This document shows positions 1 through 8,499 of a stretch of 64,000 bases of DNA, one piece after another. Position numbers and translations under genes: made by a program. This DNA comes from CAZIOH01 sp964540815 (GTDB taxonomy: Bacteria > Myxococcota_A > Polyangia > Fen-1088). The notes under the pieces are model-generated. The model was not told the DNA's origin and did not search any database. It was given only the letters and a program-made list of their open reading frames with translations. The first letter of the stretch is position 1, and each line of letters begins with the position of its first letter. The stretch covers positions 1 through 64,000 of the forward strand of contig CAZIOH010000022.1 of NCBI GenBank assembly GCA_964540815.1, read 5' to 3'.

Positions 1-98
1 AAAGCAGATCCGGGCCCGCCTCTCGTCGTCCCCGGGAGGGGCCCGCGGGGAGGGGGCCTCCCCTTCCCGCGAGCGCCGTAGGCGCGCTAGAAGCTACG

Positions 99-1250
99 AT
101 GGCCCGCCGCCAGCCGACCGCCTCCGGGCGCGCTTCCCGGTCCGCCTCTTCCCACCCCCGGGCGCTCGCCGCTGCCATCGCCAACCATGAGCGCGCCATC
201 GCCTGGCGGATGGCGGCCAGGCTCGGCCCGGCCGAGCGGGCCTGCCGGCGCGCGCTGGCCGGATACCTGGCCACCGAGGGTCCGCGGCATCCTGACGTCG
301 CCAATGCGCTCGTGGATCTCGGGGCCATCCTCGAGGCGCGCGATCGGCCGCGCGAGGCGGCCCGGTGCCACCGCCGGGCCCTCGGGATCCTCACGGCCCG
401 GCGGGCCCTCGAACTGGATCTGATCCGGCTGGCGGTGCATGCCCGGCTGGCGCTCGCCGGGCTCGACCGAGCCCGAGGCGCGCTCGGGTCGTCGGAGACT
501 GGCTACCGCCGGGCGCTCGGCGACATCCGCCGCCGCCTGCCGGCCGGCGACCGCCTGCTCGCCCACGCGCTCAATGGCATGGGCGTCCTGCGCAAGGCCG
601 AGGGTCGGTACGCGGAGGCGCTCGCCTATTACCGCCGCGCCCTCGCCCACGTCGCCCGCGGCGACCGAACGATGATCGCCACGCTTCATCACAACCTCGG
701 AGGCAGCGAGCACGCGCGGGGCCGCTACGCGGAGGCGGAGGTTCACGCTCGACGATCGGTTCGGCTCAGAGACGCTCTCGTCGGCTCCGATCATCCTGCG
801 CTGGCGGCCGACCTCGCCGCCCTCGGCGCCATCGTCGAGGCCCGTGGGCACCTCGACCAGGCGGCGGACCTGTACGCGCGGGCCCTCGCCATCTTCCGGC
901 GCGCCCTCGGCGGCCAGTGCCTCGAGGTCGGGCTCACGCTGGCAAGCCTGGCCGGGATCGAGCAGCAGCGGCACCGGATCGCACGTGCCCGCGGCCTGTT
1001 CACGCGGGCTCTCGCGATCCTCGAGCGACTCCTCGGGCGACATCACGCCGACGTCGCCCTCACCATCAACAACCTCGGGACCCTCGAGCGCGACGCTGGG
1101 AACGGCCAGCTGTCCGACCGCCTGTTTCGTAGGGCGGTCGGCAGCTTCGAGCGGACGCTCGGCGGGCGTCACGCTTACACGCGTGCCGCCCGGCGCAACC
1201 TCGGCACGGGCAGATCCCTCAGGGTCAAGAGAGTCCGACGGGCGCCCTGA
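99..1250 (+). CDS. Tetratricopeptide-repeat protein (kinesin-light-chain-like)
   Basis: The 383-residue protein is built almost entirely of 42-residue-type TPR units. Repeated patterns such as RRALGILTARRA, YYRRALAHVARGD, YARALAIFRRAL and FTRALAILERLLG alternate with HHNLGGSE, LGAIVEARGHLDQAA and INNLGTLERDAGN helices. This spacing is typical of kinesin-light-chain/NB-ARC-associated TPR proteins that act as protein-interaction scaffolds. There is no signal peptide, transmembrane segment or enzymatic domain, so it is probably cytoplasmic. The first ~30 residues are Arg/Ser/Ala-rich and the true start could lie a little downstream. Its 3' end is 44 bases before a scaffold gap, so the downstream neighbour is uncertain. 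The partner is unknown. The TPR assignment is firm; the biological role is not. Confidence 0.75.
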   Translation: MARRQPTASGRASRSASSHPRALAAAIANHERAIAWRMAARLGPAERACRRALAGYLATEGPRHPDVANALVDLGAILEARDRPREAARCHRRALGILTARRALELDLIRLAVHARLALAGLDRARGALGSSETGYRRALGDIRRRLPAGDRLLAHALNGMGVLRKAEGRYAEALAYYRRALAHVARGDRTMIATLHHNLGGSEHARGRYAEAEVHARRSVRLRDALVGSDHPALAADLAALGAIVEARGHLDQAADLYARALAIFRRALGGQCLEVGLTLASLAGIEQQRHRIARARGLFTRALAILERLLGRHHADVALTINNLGTLERDAGNGQLSDRLFRRAVGSFERTLGGRHAYTRAARRNLGTGRSLRVKRVRRAP

Positions 1251-1294
1251 GCACCGAGCGGGCGGCGACGCCGGTCAGGCCGCAAGGACGCGGT

Positions 1295-1394
1295 NNNNNN
1301 NNNNNNNNNNNNNNNNNNNNNNNNNNNNNNNNNNNNNNNNNNNNNNNNNNNNNNNNNNNNNNNNNNNNNNNNNNNNNNNNNNNNNNNNNNNNNN
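1295..1394. other. Scaffold gap (100 N)
   Basis: Exactly 100 undetermined bases, the conventional placeholder for a gap of unknown size. The right edge lies inside a 75-bp coding tandem repeat. The likeliest cause is that the assembler could not traverse the array, so the true number of repeats is unknown. Confidence 0.98.
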
Positions 1395-1623
1395 TGTGGT
1401 TCTGGGAACCGAACCCACCGGCCTTGACGTTCGACTTGACCTTGATCCCGCTCGTCTTCACCAGGCGGTTGTGGTTCTGGGAACCGAACCCACCGGCCTT
1501 GACGTTCGACTTGACCTTGATCCCACTCGTCTTCACCAGGCGGTTGTGGTTCTGGGAACCGAACCCGCCGGCCTTGACGTTCGACTTGACCTTGATCCCA
1601 CTCGTCTTCGTGATCTTGTTCAT
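1395..1623 (-). CDS. Small protein of identical 25-residue modules, 3' part lost in gap
   Basis: The ATG at 1623-1621 is preceded by a strong Shine-Dalgarno GGAGG at 1635-1631 with a 7-base spacer. The product begins MNKITKTSGIKVKSNVKAGG and then repeats a 25-residue unit with core SGIKVKSNVKAGGFGSQNH and linker NRLVKT. Three modules are visible before the gap and their cores are identical in protein. The DNA copies differ only at synonymous sites (AGT/AGC for Ser, GGG/GGT for Gly), which argues that the peptide is under selection. Each module has four Lys, one Arg and one His, no acidic residue and no Cys, so the product is strongly basic. No signal peptide is seen. It lies 209 bases downstream of a leftward unknown gene and may share its transcript. 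It could be a repeated-core RiPP precursor, a beta-solenoid or a nucleic-acid-binding repeat; none is established. I do not recognise a named family. Confidence 0.8.
1396..1620 (-). repeat. 75-bp coding tandem repeat, three visible copies
   Basis: Copies occupy 1396-1470, 1471-1545 and 1546-1620. The phrase GTGGTTCTGGGAACCGAACC recurs at 1396, 1471 and 1546, exactly 75 bases apart (25 codons). The array enters the scaffold gap, so the copy number is a minimum. The first-translated copy differs at its start (NKITKT instead of NRLVKT) where it carries the initiation region. Confidence 0.97.
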
Positions 1624-1630
1624 GGCGCGA

Positions 1631-1635
1631 CCTCC
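1631..1635 (-). promoter_or_regulatory. Ribosome binding site of the repeat protein
   Basis: GGAGG on the minus strand, 7 bases before the ATG at 1623. It fixes the start of the small repeat protein and excludes the longer in-frame upstream extension. Confidence 0.8.
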
Positions 1636-1832
1636 AGGTTGAATCGAGCGCCGGCCGTCCATCAGCCGACGCCCTGCGTTCGACGGAGTGCATTTGCAAC
1701 TGCGGGGCCGCCGGCCGACCCGCGGGATGGCGCCCTCGACGAGGATGGCGAGACCACTTCCCGAGCCAGTCACAGCCGATCGGTTCGCCAGCGACCGAGG
1801 TCAGATGTGACCAGGGCTATGACCAGGCCGGG

Positions 1833-3179
1833 TCATAGGTCGACGACCCGCATCGGGGCGTCCTGCAATGCACGCGCAATCGGGAAGAACCGCATGAGCG
1901 GGGCGCCCCTCCGCACCACGATCGGCCCGGGGGCGTACATCCGGTAGACCATCGCGACCGTGTGGAACTGATCGGTGCGAATGATCCCGCGCATCCCGTC
2001 GCTGCCGCCCGCCGGGAACCCGTCGACGACGGACGACCACCCCTCGGGGGTCACCGCGAAGATCCAGGGCTGGAGCAGCCAGTAAGGCTCGTCACGGCCA
2101 GGCCCGATCAGGTACCCCTCGAGATACGCGTACCCGTCGCTCGTCGTGTGCCCACCGGCTGCCCGCCAGTCGCGGGCGAGGGCGCGCTCGGCGGCCGGGT
2201 ATCCTTGGTGCTCCCGGGTGAACATCTGGCCATCCCACTCGACGGAGATCGGGGCGATGTTCTTGACCACGCACTCCGGAAGGAAGGCGCCCCGGGGGGG
2301 TGCGGTCGAGACGCCGCCGGGATGATGAAAGCGGCGCAGAGACGAGAGGACATGAACGGCGGGCCCCGCGGAGTAGACCCGGCCCTCGCAGGTCGGCGCC
2401 GGGGGCGCCGGGGGCCCCGACGACTCCCGCACCATGCGCCGGTACTTGCCGGTCGGCTTCACCTTCTTGGTCTCGAAGTAGTGCGCGTCGAAGAACGACT
2501 CGAATTCGGCGACCAGCTCGGGCGCCCGCCGGATGGGGCCGAGGCTGAGCGTGCTGTGGCGGGCGACGGGCAGCACGCAGCCGATCTCGTCGGCGATCCA
2601 GGTCGGCTCGCGACCGAGGCGCCGTCCATCGATCTCGAGCACGAGCGGGGTGAAGCCAATGGGGTCGGCGATGGCATGCTCGAGCACCGCGATCCGGCTG
2701 CGGCGGTTGAAGGCCCCGCCAACCCGCAGCGCCACCTCCGGCGCGGGCCGCACGAGGAAGCCGGACCAGAGCGAGATGCGGTTGCCCCGAATGGGCATGG
2801 CGTCTTCGGCGAGCAGCCGGTGCCAGTAGCCGTTCCGCTCGAGGAGCCCGGCGGCGAGCAGCCCCTCGATGGCGTCCCGGACGGCCTCCTCGGTCAGGGC
2901 CAGCGCATCCTCGGTCATGTCCACGCGGAAGGAATGACCTCGGCCATTCCGGCTGAGCTTCATGGGCTTCTCGAGGGAGATCTGAAAGCCGGCCTCGTTG
3001 CCCTCGAAGACCGGGCTGCAGTGCTGGGCGGCGCGCAGCGGGAGCTGGCCGTCGAGGGTCGGCGAGCGCTTGCCGAGCTTGCACAACCCCGGAAGCGCCT
3101 GGATGACCTCGAACGACCAGCTCTGCGTGGGCACCGTCGGCACCGGCCGCGGAGGATCCTCAACGCTCGGCATGCCCAT
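1833..3179 (-). CDS. Uncharacterised 448-residue protein (DUF6065-like by eye)
   Basis: A soluble protein with no signal peptide or membrane helix. Two stretches look like versions of one motif set. One is LWSGFLVRPAPEVALRVGG in the first half. The other is WLLQPWIFAVTPEGW, then GIIRTDQFHTVAMVYRM, then a C-terminal VVRRGAPLMRFFPI. These recall DUF6065-type proteins (aromatic 'W..G' segment, 'GI..TD', terminal 'G.P...FFP'), but that is recollection and not a search result. It may therefore contain one complete and one degenerate domain. It starts 45 bases after the GH2 gene on the same strand and lies 209 bases before the modular repeat protein, suggesting an operon. Starts at 3179 and 3173 are both possible and neither has a clear ribosome binding site. 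Function unknown. Confidence 0.7.
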   Translation of the reverse strand: MGMPSVEDPPRPVPTVPTQSWSFEVIQALPGLCKLGKRSPTLDGQLPLRAAQHCSPVFEGNEAGFQISLEKPMKLSRNGRGHSFRVDMTEDALALTEEAVRDAIEGLLAAGLLERNGYWHRLLAEDAMPIRGNRISLWSGFLVRPAPEVALRVGGAFNRRSRIAVLEHAIADPIGFTPLVLEIDGRRLGREPTWIADEIGCVLPVARHSTLSLGPIRRAPELVAEFESFFDAHYFETKKVKPTGKYRRMVRESSGPPAPPAPTCEGRVYSAGPAVHVLSSLRRFHHPGGVSTAPPRGAFLPECVVKNIAPISVEWDGQMFTREHQGYPAAERALARDWRAAGGHTTSDGYAYLEGYLIGPGRDEPYWLLQPWIFAVTPEGWSSVVDGFPAGGSDGMRGIIRTDQFHTVAMVYRMYAPGPIVVRRGAPLMRFFPIARALQDAPMRVVDL

Positions 3180-3224
3180 CGGCGGGCCATGATATACGAT
3201 CGGCGGCTCGCGCGGCCCGGCGCC

Positions 3225-5876
3225 TCACTCGGAGACGACGCGGCCGCGGATCGACAGGTCGGCGATGGCGGCACGGGCGCCGGGCGATGGCGCGGCGAAC
3301 CCGATTCGCACGAAGCGCCCCACGCTCCCGGGTGGGAACGGCTCGCTGAAGACGGGCTCCCCCAGCCCCCCACCCTCCTGGGCTCGATCCACGGCTTCGA
3401 TGGTCAGGCTCCATTCCCGGCGGTCGCGCGAGATCTCGACGGTGTACGCGGCGGTGGTGCGGTGGTCGGCCGCCTCGGGAAGCCTGAGCTCCACGTGCTC
3501 GAGGAGACACAGGCGCTCGAGATCGGTCTCCCACCAGGCCGCGGTGGCCTCCGCGGGTGCCGACCAGAAGGTGTCGGCCCTGCCATCGTTGCCGTGCCGT
3601 GCCGGATGCCCGGGCGCCTCGGCGGAAGCCCGGGCCGGGGTGTCCCGCCCGAGCACGAGCTCGGGCGGGGACGCCACGTTCGTCTCGAGTGGCGCCGCCG
3701 CGGTCGCCGCGCTCCCGGCCCCGGAGTATCCAGCCGCGCTCCGGGCGCGGGAGGATCCAGCCGCGCTGCGGGCGCGGGAGTATCTGATGTAAGGTCGGTC
3801 GGGAACCACCGGTGTCTCGCCGGCCACGAAGCGCGGAGCCCCCTCGGTCACGATGGTGAGCACGCCATCCTTCAACCCCGGGGAGCGCGCCCGGATCACC
3901 GTCGAGCCTCCCGCGTAGGACCGCAGCTCGATCGCCGCCTGGCCGTCCCGGATCGCGATGTCGCTGTCGGGTCCAAACGCGAGGGTGCGCCCGGTTGGAA
4001 ATTCTCCCGGGCCCGATTCGATCGACAGGGTCACCTCGGGCGAGTGGCTGATGTGGCGGCCGTCGGCGTCGACCACGGTGACCACCACCTGCGCGTCGTC
4101 GAGCGCGTCGACCCCGCGGATCACCGTCTGGTCCGCGGTCAACCGCAGCCCGGCGGGCGTCCCGGGAGCCGGCCAGGCGGGCGGCGGAATCCGCCGGTAG
4201 GCATCGCGATACCAGTACCACTGCCGCTTGGGCAGACGGAAGTGATCCACCATGCCCATGCACCCGAACTGGCCCGCGATGCTTCCGTGGTCGAAGGCGC
4301 ACCAGAGCGCCTGCCCGGATCGCCAGGCGAATTCCTCCGCTTGCAGGTCACCAAAGCCAGGCTCGTAGCTCCCCGGGCGAAGGGCGATGGTGGAGCCGTA
4401 CTCGGTGACCATGCTCGGAACGCCGGGCTCGATGAACAGGCGCGCGCCGTCGCCGTTGTAGCCGGCCACGTCCCCGAGGCGATCGAGCTCGCCGCGCTGC
4501 ACGCCGCCGACCGCCGCCGGCCGCGTGGGATCGAGCGCGTGGGCGAACGCCACCAGCTCTCCGAGAAATCTCCGCACGTCTGGCAAGGTCGACGGCGCCG
4601 TGAAGAAGGCCTCGTTCCCCAGGCTCCACACCACGATGCTGGGATGGTTCCGGTGGATGCGGACCAGCTCACGCAGACCGGTCTTCACGCTCTCTTCGAA
4701 GCCCCCCTGGTGCTCGGGCTCGGGCGGATAGGCGCTGGCGCCCCAGGGACTGTCGAAGGGTGCCGTGCCCCAGAAGGTCCCCTCGGCCCAGAACAGGAGG
4801 CCGAGGCGGTCGCAGGCCGCCGAGAAGGCGGGCGCGTGCGGGTAGTGCGAGCCCCGGACGAAATCGAAGCCGGCCTGCTTGACGAGCTCGAGATCGCGCG
4901 CGAACCCGCGATCGGTGACCGCGTCGCCCCAGCCGGCGTGGTCCTGATGGGCATTCACCCCCCTCAAGTAGCGGTGCGCGCCGTTGAGGAAGAAGCCCCG
5001 GTCCGCCGTCCACGCGAACCATCGGAAGCCGAAGGTGGTGCGGGTGGTGTCGCTTGGCGCCGCCCCATCGAGGACCGTCGTGACCACGGCATACAGCTCG
5101 GGGTGCTCGGGCGACCAGAGCCTCGGGTGAGGGATCTCGGGCGTGTCCTGCGCGAACGTCTCGCGCGCGCCGGGCGGGACCTGGCGGGCCGTCGACACGG
5201 TCGCCACCGTTCGCCCGACGGCGTCGACGACCTCCGACCGCACGGTGCAGGTCTTCGGTTCGGCGGCGGCGTTCTCGATCTCGGTCTCGATGTGCACCGT
5301 GGCGGACTCGGCCGAGACCCGGGGGGTGGTGACGAAGGTGCCATACCACGCGACGTGCAGCGGCCGGGTGACGACCAGGCGCACGTTGCGGTAGATGCCG
5401 CCCGAGAAGACGTGCTCACCCGCCCGCGGGGCCAGCTCAGGATGCCAGGTGTTGTCCACCCGGACGGCGAGCAGGTTCTCCCCCTCTCGCAGGAACCCGG
5501 TCAGATCCACGAAGAACCCCGTGTAGCCGCCCCGGTGCCCGCCGACCTTGCGCCCGTTGGCGAAGATCTCCGCGACCTGGAAGACCCCGTCGAGCTCGAT
5601 GCGGACGCACCCCTGCATCCATTCCCCGGGGACCGAGAGGCGTCGTCGATACCAGCCTGGCCCGGTGTGGAACTCCGGAGACAGAAAATAGGGCAGGCTG
5701 AAGGAGTGCGGGAGCCCGACCGGGCTCCAGGTCTGGTCGGGAAAGTCGGGCGCCTCGGCACCCGGGGGATCGCCGAGCACGAACTTCCAGTCCCGGTTGA
5801 GGCTCGCCTCCACCCGGGGCGATGACGGGGGCGAGGACGCGTCCGATGGCGGTTCCGAAGGCGGGTCGGGGAGCAT
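3225..5876 (-). CDS. Glycoside hydrolase family 2 (beta-galactosidase/glucuronidase type) with C-terminal discoidin-like domain
   Basis: The 883-residue protein has GH2 order: sugar-binding jelly roll (about 25-170), immunoglobulin-like domain (about 175-285), then a TIM barrel from about 290. The acid/base Glu is E422 in WSLGNEAFF and the nucleophile is E492 in MVTEYGS; both catalytic residues are present. After the barrel come an Ig-like domain and a low-complexity RARSAAG repeat linker, encoded by ~27-bp DNA repeats near 3718-3786. The last ~130 residues (NDGRADTFWSAP... WWETDLERLCLLEHVEL) look like an F5/8-type C (CBM32-like) carbohydrate-binding domain. No convincing signal peptide is visible, so the location is uncertain. 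It is expected to hydrolyse beta-linked galactosides, glucuronides or mannosides; the exact sugar cannot be told. It is divergent from the P-type ATPase gene, with a 70-base shared upstream region. Confidence 0.92.
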   Translation of the reverse strand: MLPDPPSEPPSDASSPPSSPRVEASLNRDWKFVLGDPPGAEAPDFPDQTWSPVGLPHSFSLPYFLSPEFHTGPGWYRRRLSVPGEWMQGCVRIELDGVFQVAEIFANGRKVGGHRGGYTGFFVDLTGFLREGENLLAVRVDNTWHPELAPRAGEHVFSGGIYRNVRLVVTRPLHVAWYGTFVTTPRVSAESATVHIETEIENAAAEPKTCTVRSEVVDAVGRTVATVSTARQVPPGARETFAQDTPEIPHPRLWSPEHPELYAVVTTVLDGAAPSDTTRTTFGFRWFAWTADRGFFLNGAHRYLRGVNAHQDHAGWGDAVTDRGFARDLELVKQAGFDFVRGSHYPHAPAFSAACDRLGLLFWAEGTFWGTAPFDSPWGASAYPPEPEHQGGFEESVKTGLRELVRIHRNHPSIVVWSLGNEAFFTAPSTLPDVRRFLGELVAFAHALDPTRPAAVGGVQRGELDRLGDVAGYNGDGARLFIEPGVPSMVTEYGSTIALRPGSYEPGFGDLQAEEFAWRSGQALWCAFDHGSIAGQFGCMGMVDHFRLPKRQWYWYRDAYRRIPPPAWPAPGTPAGLRLTADQTVIRGVDALDDAQVVVTVVDADGRHISHSPEVTLSIESGPGEFPTGRTLAFGPDSDIAIRDGQAAIELRSYAGGSTVIRARSPGLKDGVLTIVTEGAPRFVAGETPVVPDRPYIRYSRARSAAGSSRARSAAGYSGAGSAATAAAPLETNVASPPELVLGRDTPARASAEAPGHPARHGNDGRADTFWSAPAEATAAWWETDLERLCLLEHVELRLPEAADHRTTAAYTVEISRDRREWSLTIEAVDRAQEGGGLGEPVFSEPFPPGSVGRFVRIGFAAPSPGARAAIADLSIRGRVVSE

Positions 5877-5946
5877 CGCCGGACTTTTACCAGCGATTGC
5901 CGCGGGTGGTGCTCTAGACTCAGACCAGGGGCATCATGTGGGGGCG

Positions 5947-8469
5947 ATGACCCATGACCCTCGGATCCCCATGAACGGAAACGATCCGCAGCATCCCCCG
6001 CGCCGTCCTCGGTCCCTGGCGCTCGCCGGGGATCTCGCGAAGGGGGCGCCCGGCGGCGATGGCGCCGACGGCGCAGGCGCTCGGATGCGCGATCCCGTCT
6101 GCGGGATGATGGTGCCCGCCGATGCGCCGCTGCGGACGATCTTCGAGGGGCAGACCTACGTCTTCTGCAACCCGCGGTGCCTCGAGCGCTTCGTGCGCGA
6201 GCCCCGACGCTTTCTCGCGGCCGAGCCGGCGCCGTCGAACATGGCGGACGCCCCGGCTCGCGCGGCGCATCCGGCCGGATCACCGGCGGGAGGAGCGGCG
6301 AGCGAGTGGACCTGCCCGATGCACCCGAGCATCTTGCGGACCGGGCCCGGCAGCTGTCCCTTGTGCGGCATGGCGCTCGAGCCGAAGGTCGTGTCGCTCG
6401 ACGACGGGGAGAACCCGGAGCTCGCGGACATGCGGCGGCGATTCCGGGTGAGCGTCGCGCTGTCGATTCCCCTGATGGCCATCGCCATGAGCCACGTCCT
6501 GCCATCGAGCTGGACGGCGCTGCACGCGCTCCTCGCCCGCCCTGCCCGGGGCTGGGCCGAGCTCGCCCTCGCGACCCCGGTGGTGCTGTGGGGGGGCTGG
6601 CCGTTCCTGGTCCGGGCGGTCGAATCGGTGCGCCGCCGGAGCCCGAACATGTTCACGCTCATCGGCCTCGGTGTCACCGCGGCCTACGGCTACAGCGTGG
6701 TGGCCACCGTCCTCCCCGGGATCTTCCCGCCTTCCCTGCGTGAGCCGGGCGGTCGGGTGGGCGTGTACTTCGAGGCGGCAGCCGCCATCGTGACGCTCGT
6801 GCTGCTCGGGCAGGTGCTCGAGCTCGGCGCCCGCGCGCGCACGGGCGCCGCCCTCCGCGCGCTGCTCGGTCTCGCACCGAAGCTCGCCCGGCGGCTCGCC
6901 CCCGACGGCTCCGAGGCGGACATCGCGCTCGACGAGATCGCCGTCGGAGATCGGCTGCGGGTCCGCCCGGGGGAGAAGGTGCCGGCCGACGGGACGGTGG
7001 TCGATGGCCGCAGCTCGGTGGACGAGTCGATGATCAGTGGAGAGCCGATCCCGGTCGAGAAGTCCAAGGGCGCGCGGCTGATCGGCGCGACGGTCAACGG
7101 CGGGGGCGCGCTCGTCATGCGCGCCGATCGGGTGGGCGCGGACACGCTGCTCTCCCAGATCGTCCGCATGGTCGGCGAGGCCCAGCGCAGCCGCGCGCCC
7201 ATCCAGCGGCTGGCCGACGTGGCCGCCGCCGTCTTCGTTCCGGCGGTGGTCGCCGCCGCGGCGATCACCTTCGGCGTCTGGGCGGCGGTCGGACCCGAGC
7301 CCCGGCTCGCGCACGCCCTGGTCAACGCCATCGCGGTCCTGATCATCGCCTGCCCCTGCGCGCTCGGCCTGGCGACGCCCATGTCGATCATGGTCGCCAC
7401 CGGCAAGGCCGCCACCGTCGGGATCCTGTTCCGGAGCGCCGAGGCCATCGAGCTCCTGCGCAAGGTCGACACGCTGGTCGTCGACAAGACCGGGACCCTC
7501 ACCGAGGGAAAGCCCAGGCTGGTCACCATCGACGCGCTCGGGGGGCACGTCGTCGAGGACCGCGAGCTCGTGCGCCTCGCCGCCACTCTCGAGCGCGCGA
7601 GCGAGCACCCGCTCGGCGCGGCGATCGTGGCGGGCGCCGCGGACCGCGGCATCGCGCTCGGCTCGCCCGGATCCCTCCGGACGGTGGCCGGCAAGGGCGT
7701 CATGGGCGAGGTCGATGGGCGCACGGTGGGGCTCGGGAACACCAAGCTGCTGGATGAGCTCGGGGTCCCGCCCGGCGCGGAGGGCCCGCAGGGCGGGCGA
7801 GAGATTGACGCGCGGGCGGCGGCCGAAGCCCGCGCTCGGACCCTCGAGATGGCGGGACAAACCGTGGTGTTCGTGGTGATCGACGGCAAGCTCGGCGGCT
7901 TGCTGGGGATCGTGGATCCCATCAAGGAGGGTGCCGCCGAGGCGATCCGGGACCTGCGCGGCGAGGGAATGCGGATCGTCATGCTCACCGGCGACAGCCG
8001 CCGCACCGCGCTCGTGGTGGCGGGCCAGCTCGGCATCGACGAGGTCGAGGCGGAGCTCTTGCCCACCGACAAGGTCGAGGCGATCAAGCGACTCCAGGCC
8101 GCGGGCCACTGCGTGGCGATGGCGGGCGATGGGATCAACGACGCCCCGGGGCTCTCGCAGGCGGCGGTCGGCATCGCGATGGGCACGGGCACCGACGTCG
8201 CGATGCAGAGCGCGGGCCTGACCCTGGTCAAGGGCGATCTGCGCGGGATCGTGCGGGCCCGTCGCCTGAGCCGCGCCACCCTCACCAACATCCGCCAGAA
8301 CCTGTTCTTCGCGTTCATCTACAACTGCGTGGGCGTGCCGATCGCCGCCGGGGTGCTGTACCCGGTCTCGGGTCTGCTGCTCAGCCCGATCTTCGCGGCA
8401 GCGGCCATGGCCTTCAGCTCGGTCTCGGTGATCGGCAACGCCCTGCGACTCCGCCGCTTCCGGCCGTGA
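5947..8469 (+). CDS. Copper-type P1B ATPase with N-terminal YHS and heavy-metal-binding domains
   Basis: The 840-residue heavy-metal P-type ATPase begins with a YHS domain (about 47-91: MRDPVCGMMV, FCNPRCLERF) and a Cys-His metal-binding domain (about 121-147: WTCPMHPSIL, GSCPLCGMALEP) instead of an HMA domain. The transporter core has the membrane CPC motif (C469-P-C471, in IIACPCALGLATP), the phosphorylation motif DKTGT (D513), SEHPLG and the hinge GDGINDAP (727-734). CPC with these N-terminal modules fits Cu(I)/Ag(I) export from the cytoplasm. I chose the ATG at 5947 because it follows GTGGGGGCG and avoids overlap with the divergent GH2 gene; the frame stays open upstream to 5797. No copper regulator or chaperone gene is adjacent. 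Metal specificity is inferred from family motifs. Confidence 0.95.
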   Translation: MTHDPRIPMNGNDPQHPPRRPRSLALAGDLAKGAPGGDGADGAGARMRDPVCGMMVPADAPLRTIFEGQTYVFCNPRCLERFVREPRRFLAAEPAPSNMADAPARAAHPAGSPAGGAASEWTCPMHPSILRTGPGSCPLCGMALEPKVVSLDDGENPELADMRRRFRVSVALSIPLMAIAMSHVLPSSWTALHALLARPARGWAELALATPVVLWGGWPFLVRAVESVRRRSPNMFTLIGLGVTAAYGYSVVATVLPGIFPPSLREPGGRVGVYFEAAAAIVTLVLLGQVLELGARARTGAALRALLGLAPKLARRLAPDGSEADIALDEIAVGDRLRVRPGEKVPADGTVVDGRSSVDESMISGEPIPVEKSKGARLIGATVNGGGALVMRADRVGADTLLSQIVRMVGEAQRSRAPIQRLADVAAAVFVPAVVAAAAITFGVWAAVGPEPRLAHALVNAIAVLIIACPCALGLATPMSIMVATGKAATVGILFRSAEAIELLRKVDTLVVDKTGTLTEGKPRLVTIDALGGHVVEDRELVRLAATLERASEHPLGAAIVAGAADRGIALGSPGSLRTVAGKGVMGEVDGRTVGLGNTKLLDELGVPPGAEGPQGGREIDARAAAEARARTLEMAGQTVVFVVIDGKLGGLLGIVDPIKEGAAEAIRDLRGEGMRIVMLTGDSRRTALVVAGQLGIDEVEAELLPTDKVEAIKRLQAAGHCVAMAGDGINDAPGLSQAAVGIAMGTGTDVAMQSAGLTLVKGDLRGIVRARRLSRATLTNIRQNLFFAFIYNCVGVPIAAGVLYPVSGLLLSPIFAAAAMAFSSVSVIGNALRLRRFRP

Positions 8470-8499
8470 GACCCGTGCCCTGGCGGGGCGAGCGCGAGC

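Noticed and set aside
87..1172. Long leftward open frame opposite the TPR gene
   Set aside because: High-GC shadow of the TPR gene. It has no domain, no ribosome binding site and an Arg/Pro/Gly composition typical of antisense frames.
1396..1620. CRISPR-like array
   Set aside because: The repeats are contiguous 75-bp coding units without spacers and have only synonymous differences.
1962..5825. 1287-codon rightward open frame across the GH2 and unknown genes
   Set aside because: It lies antisense to two genes with clear domains or motif structure, and its composition is that of a high-GC antisense frame.
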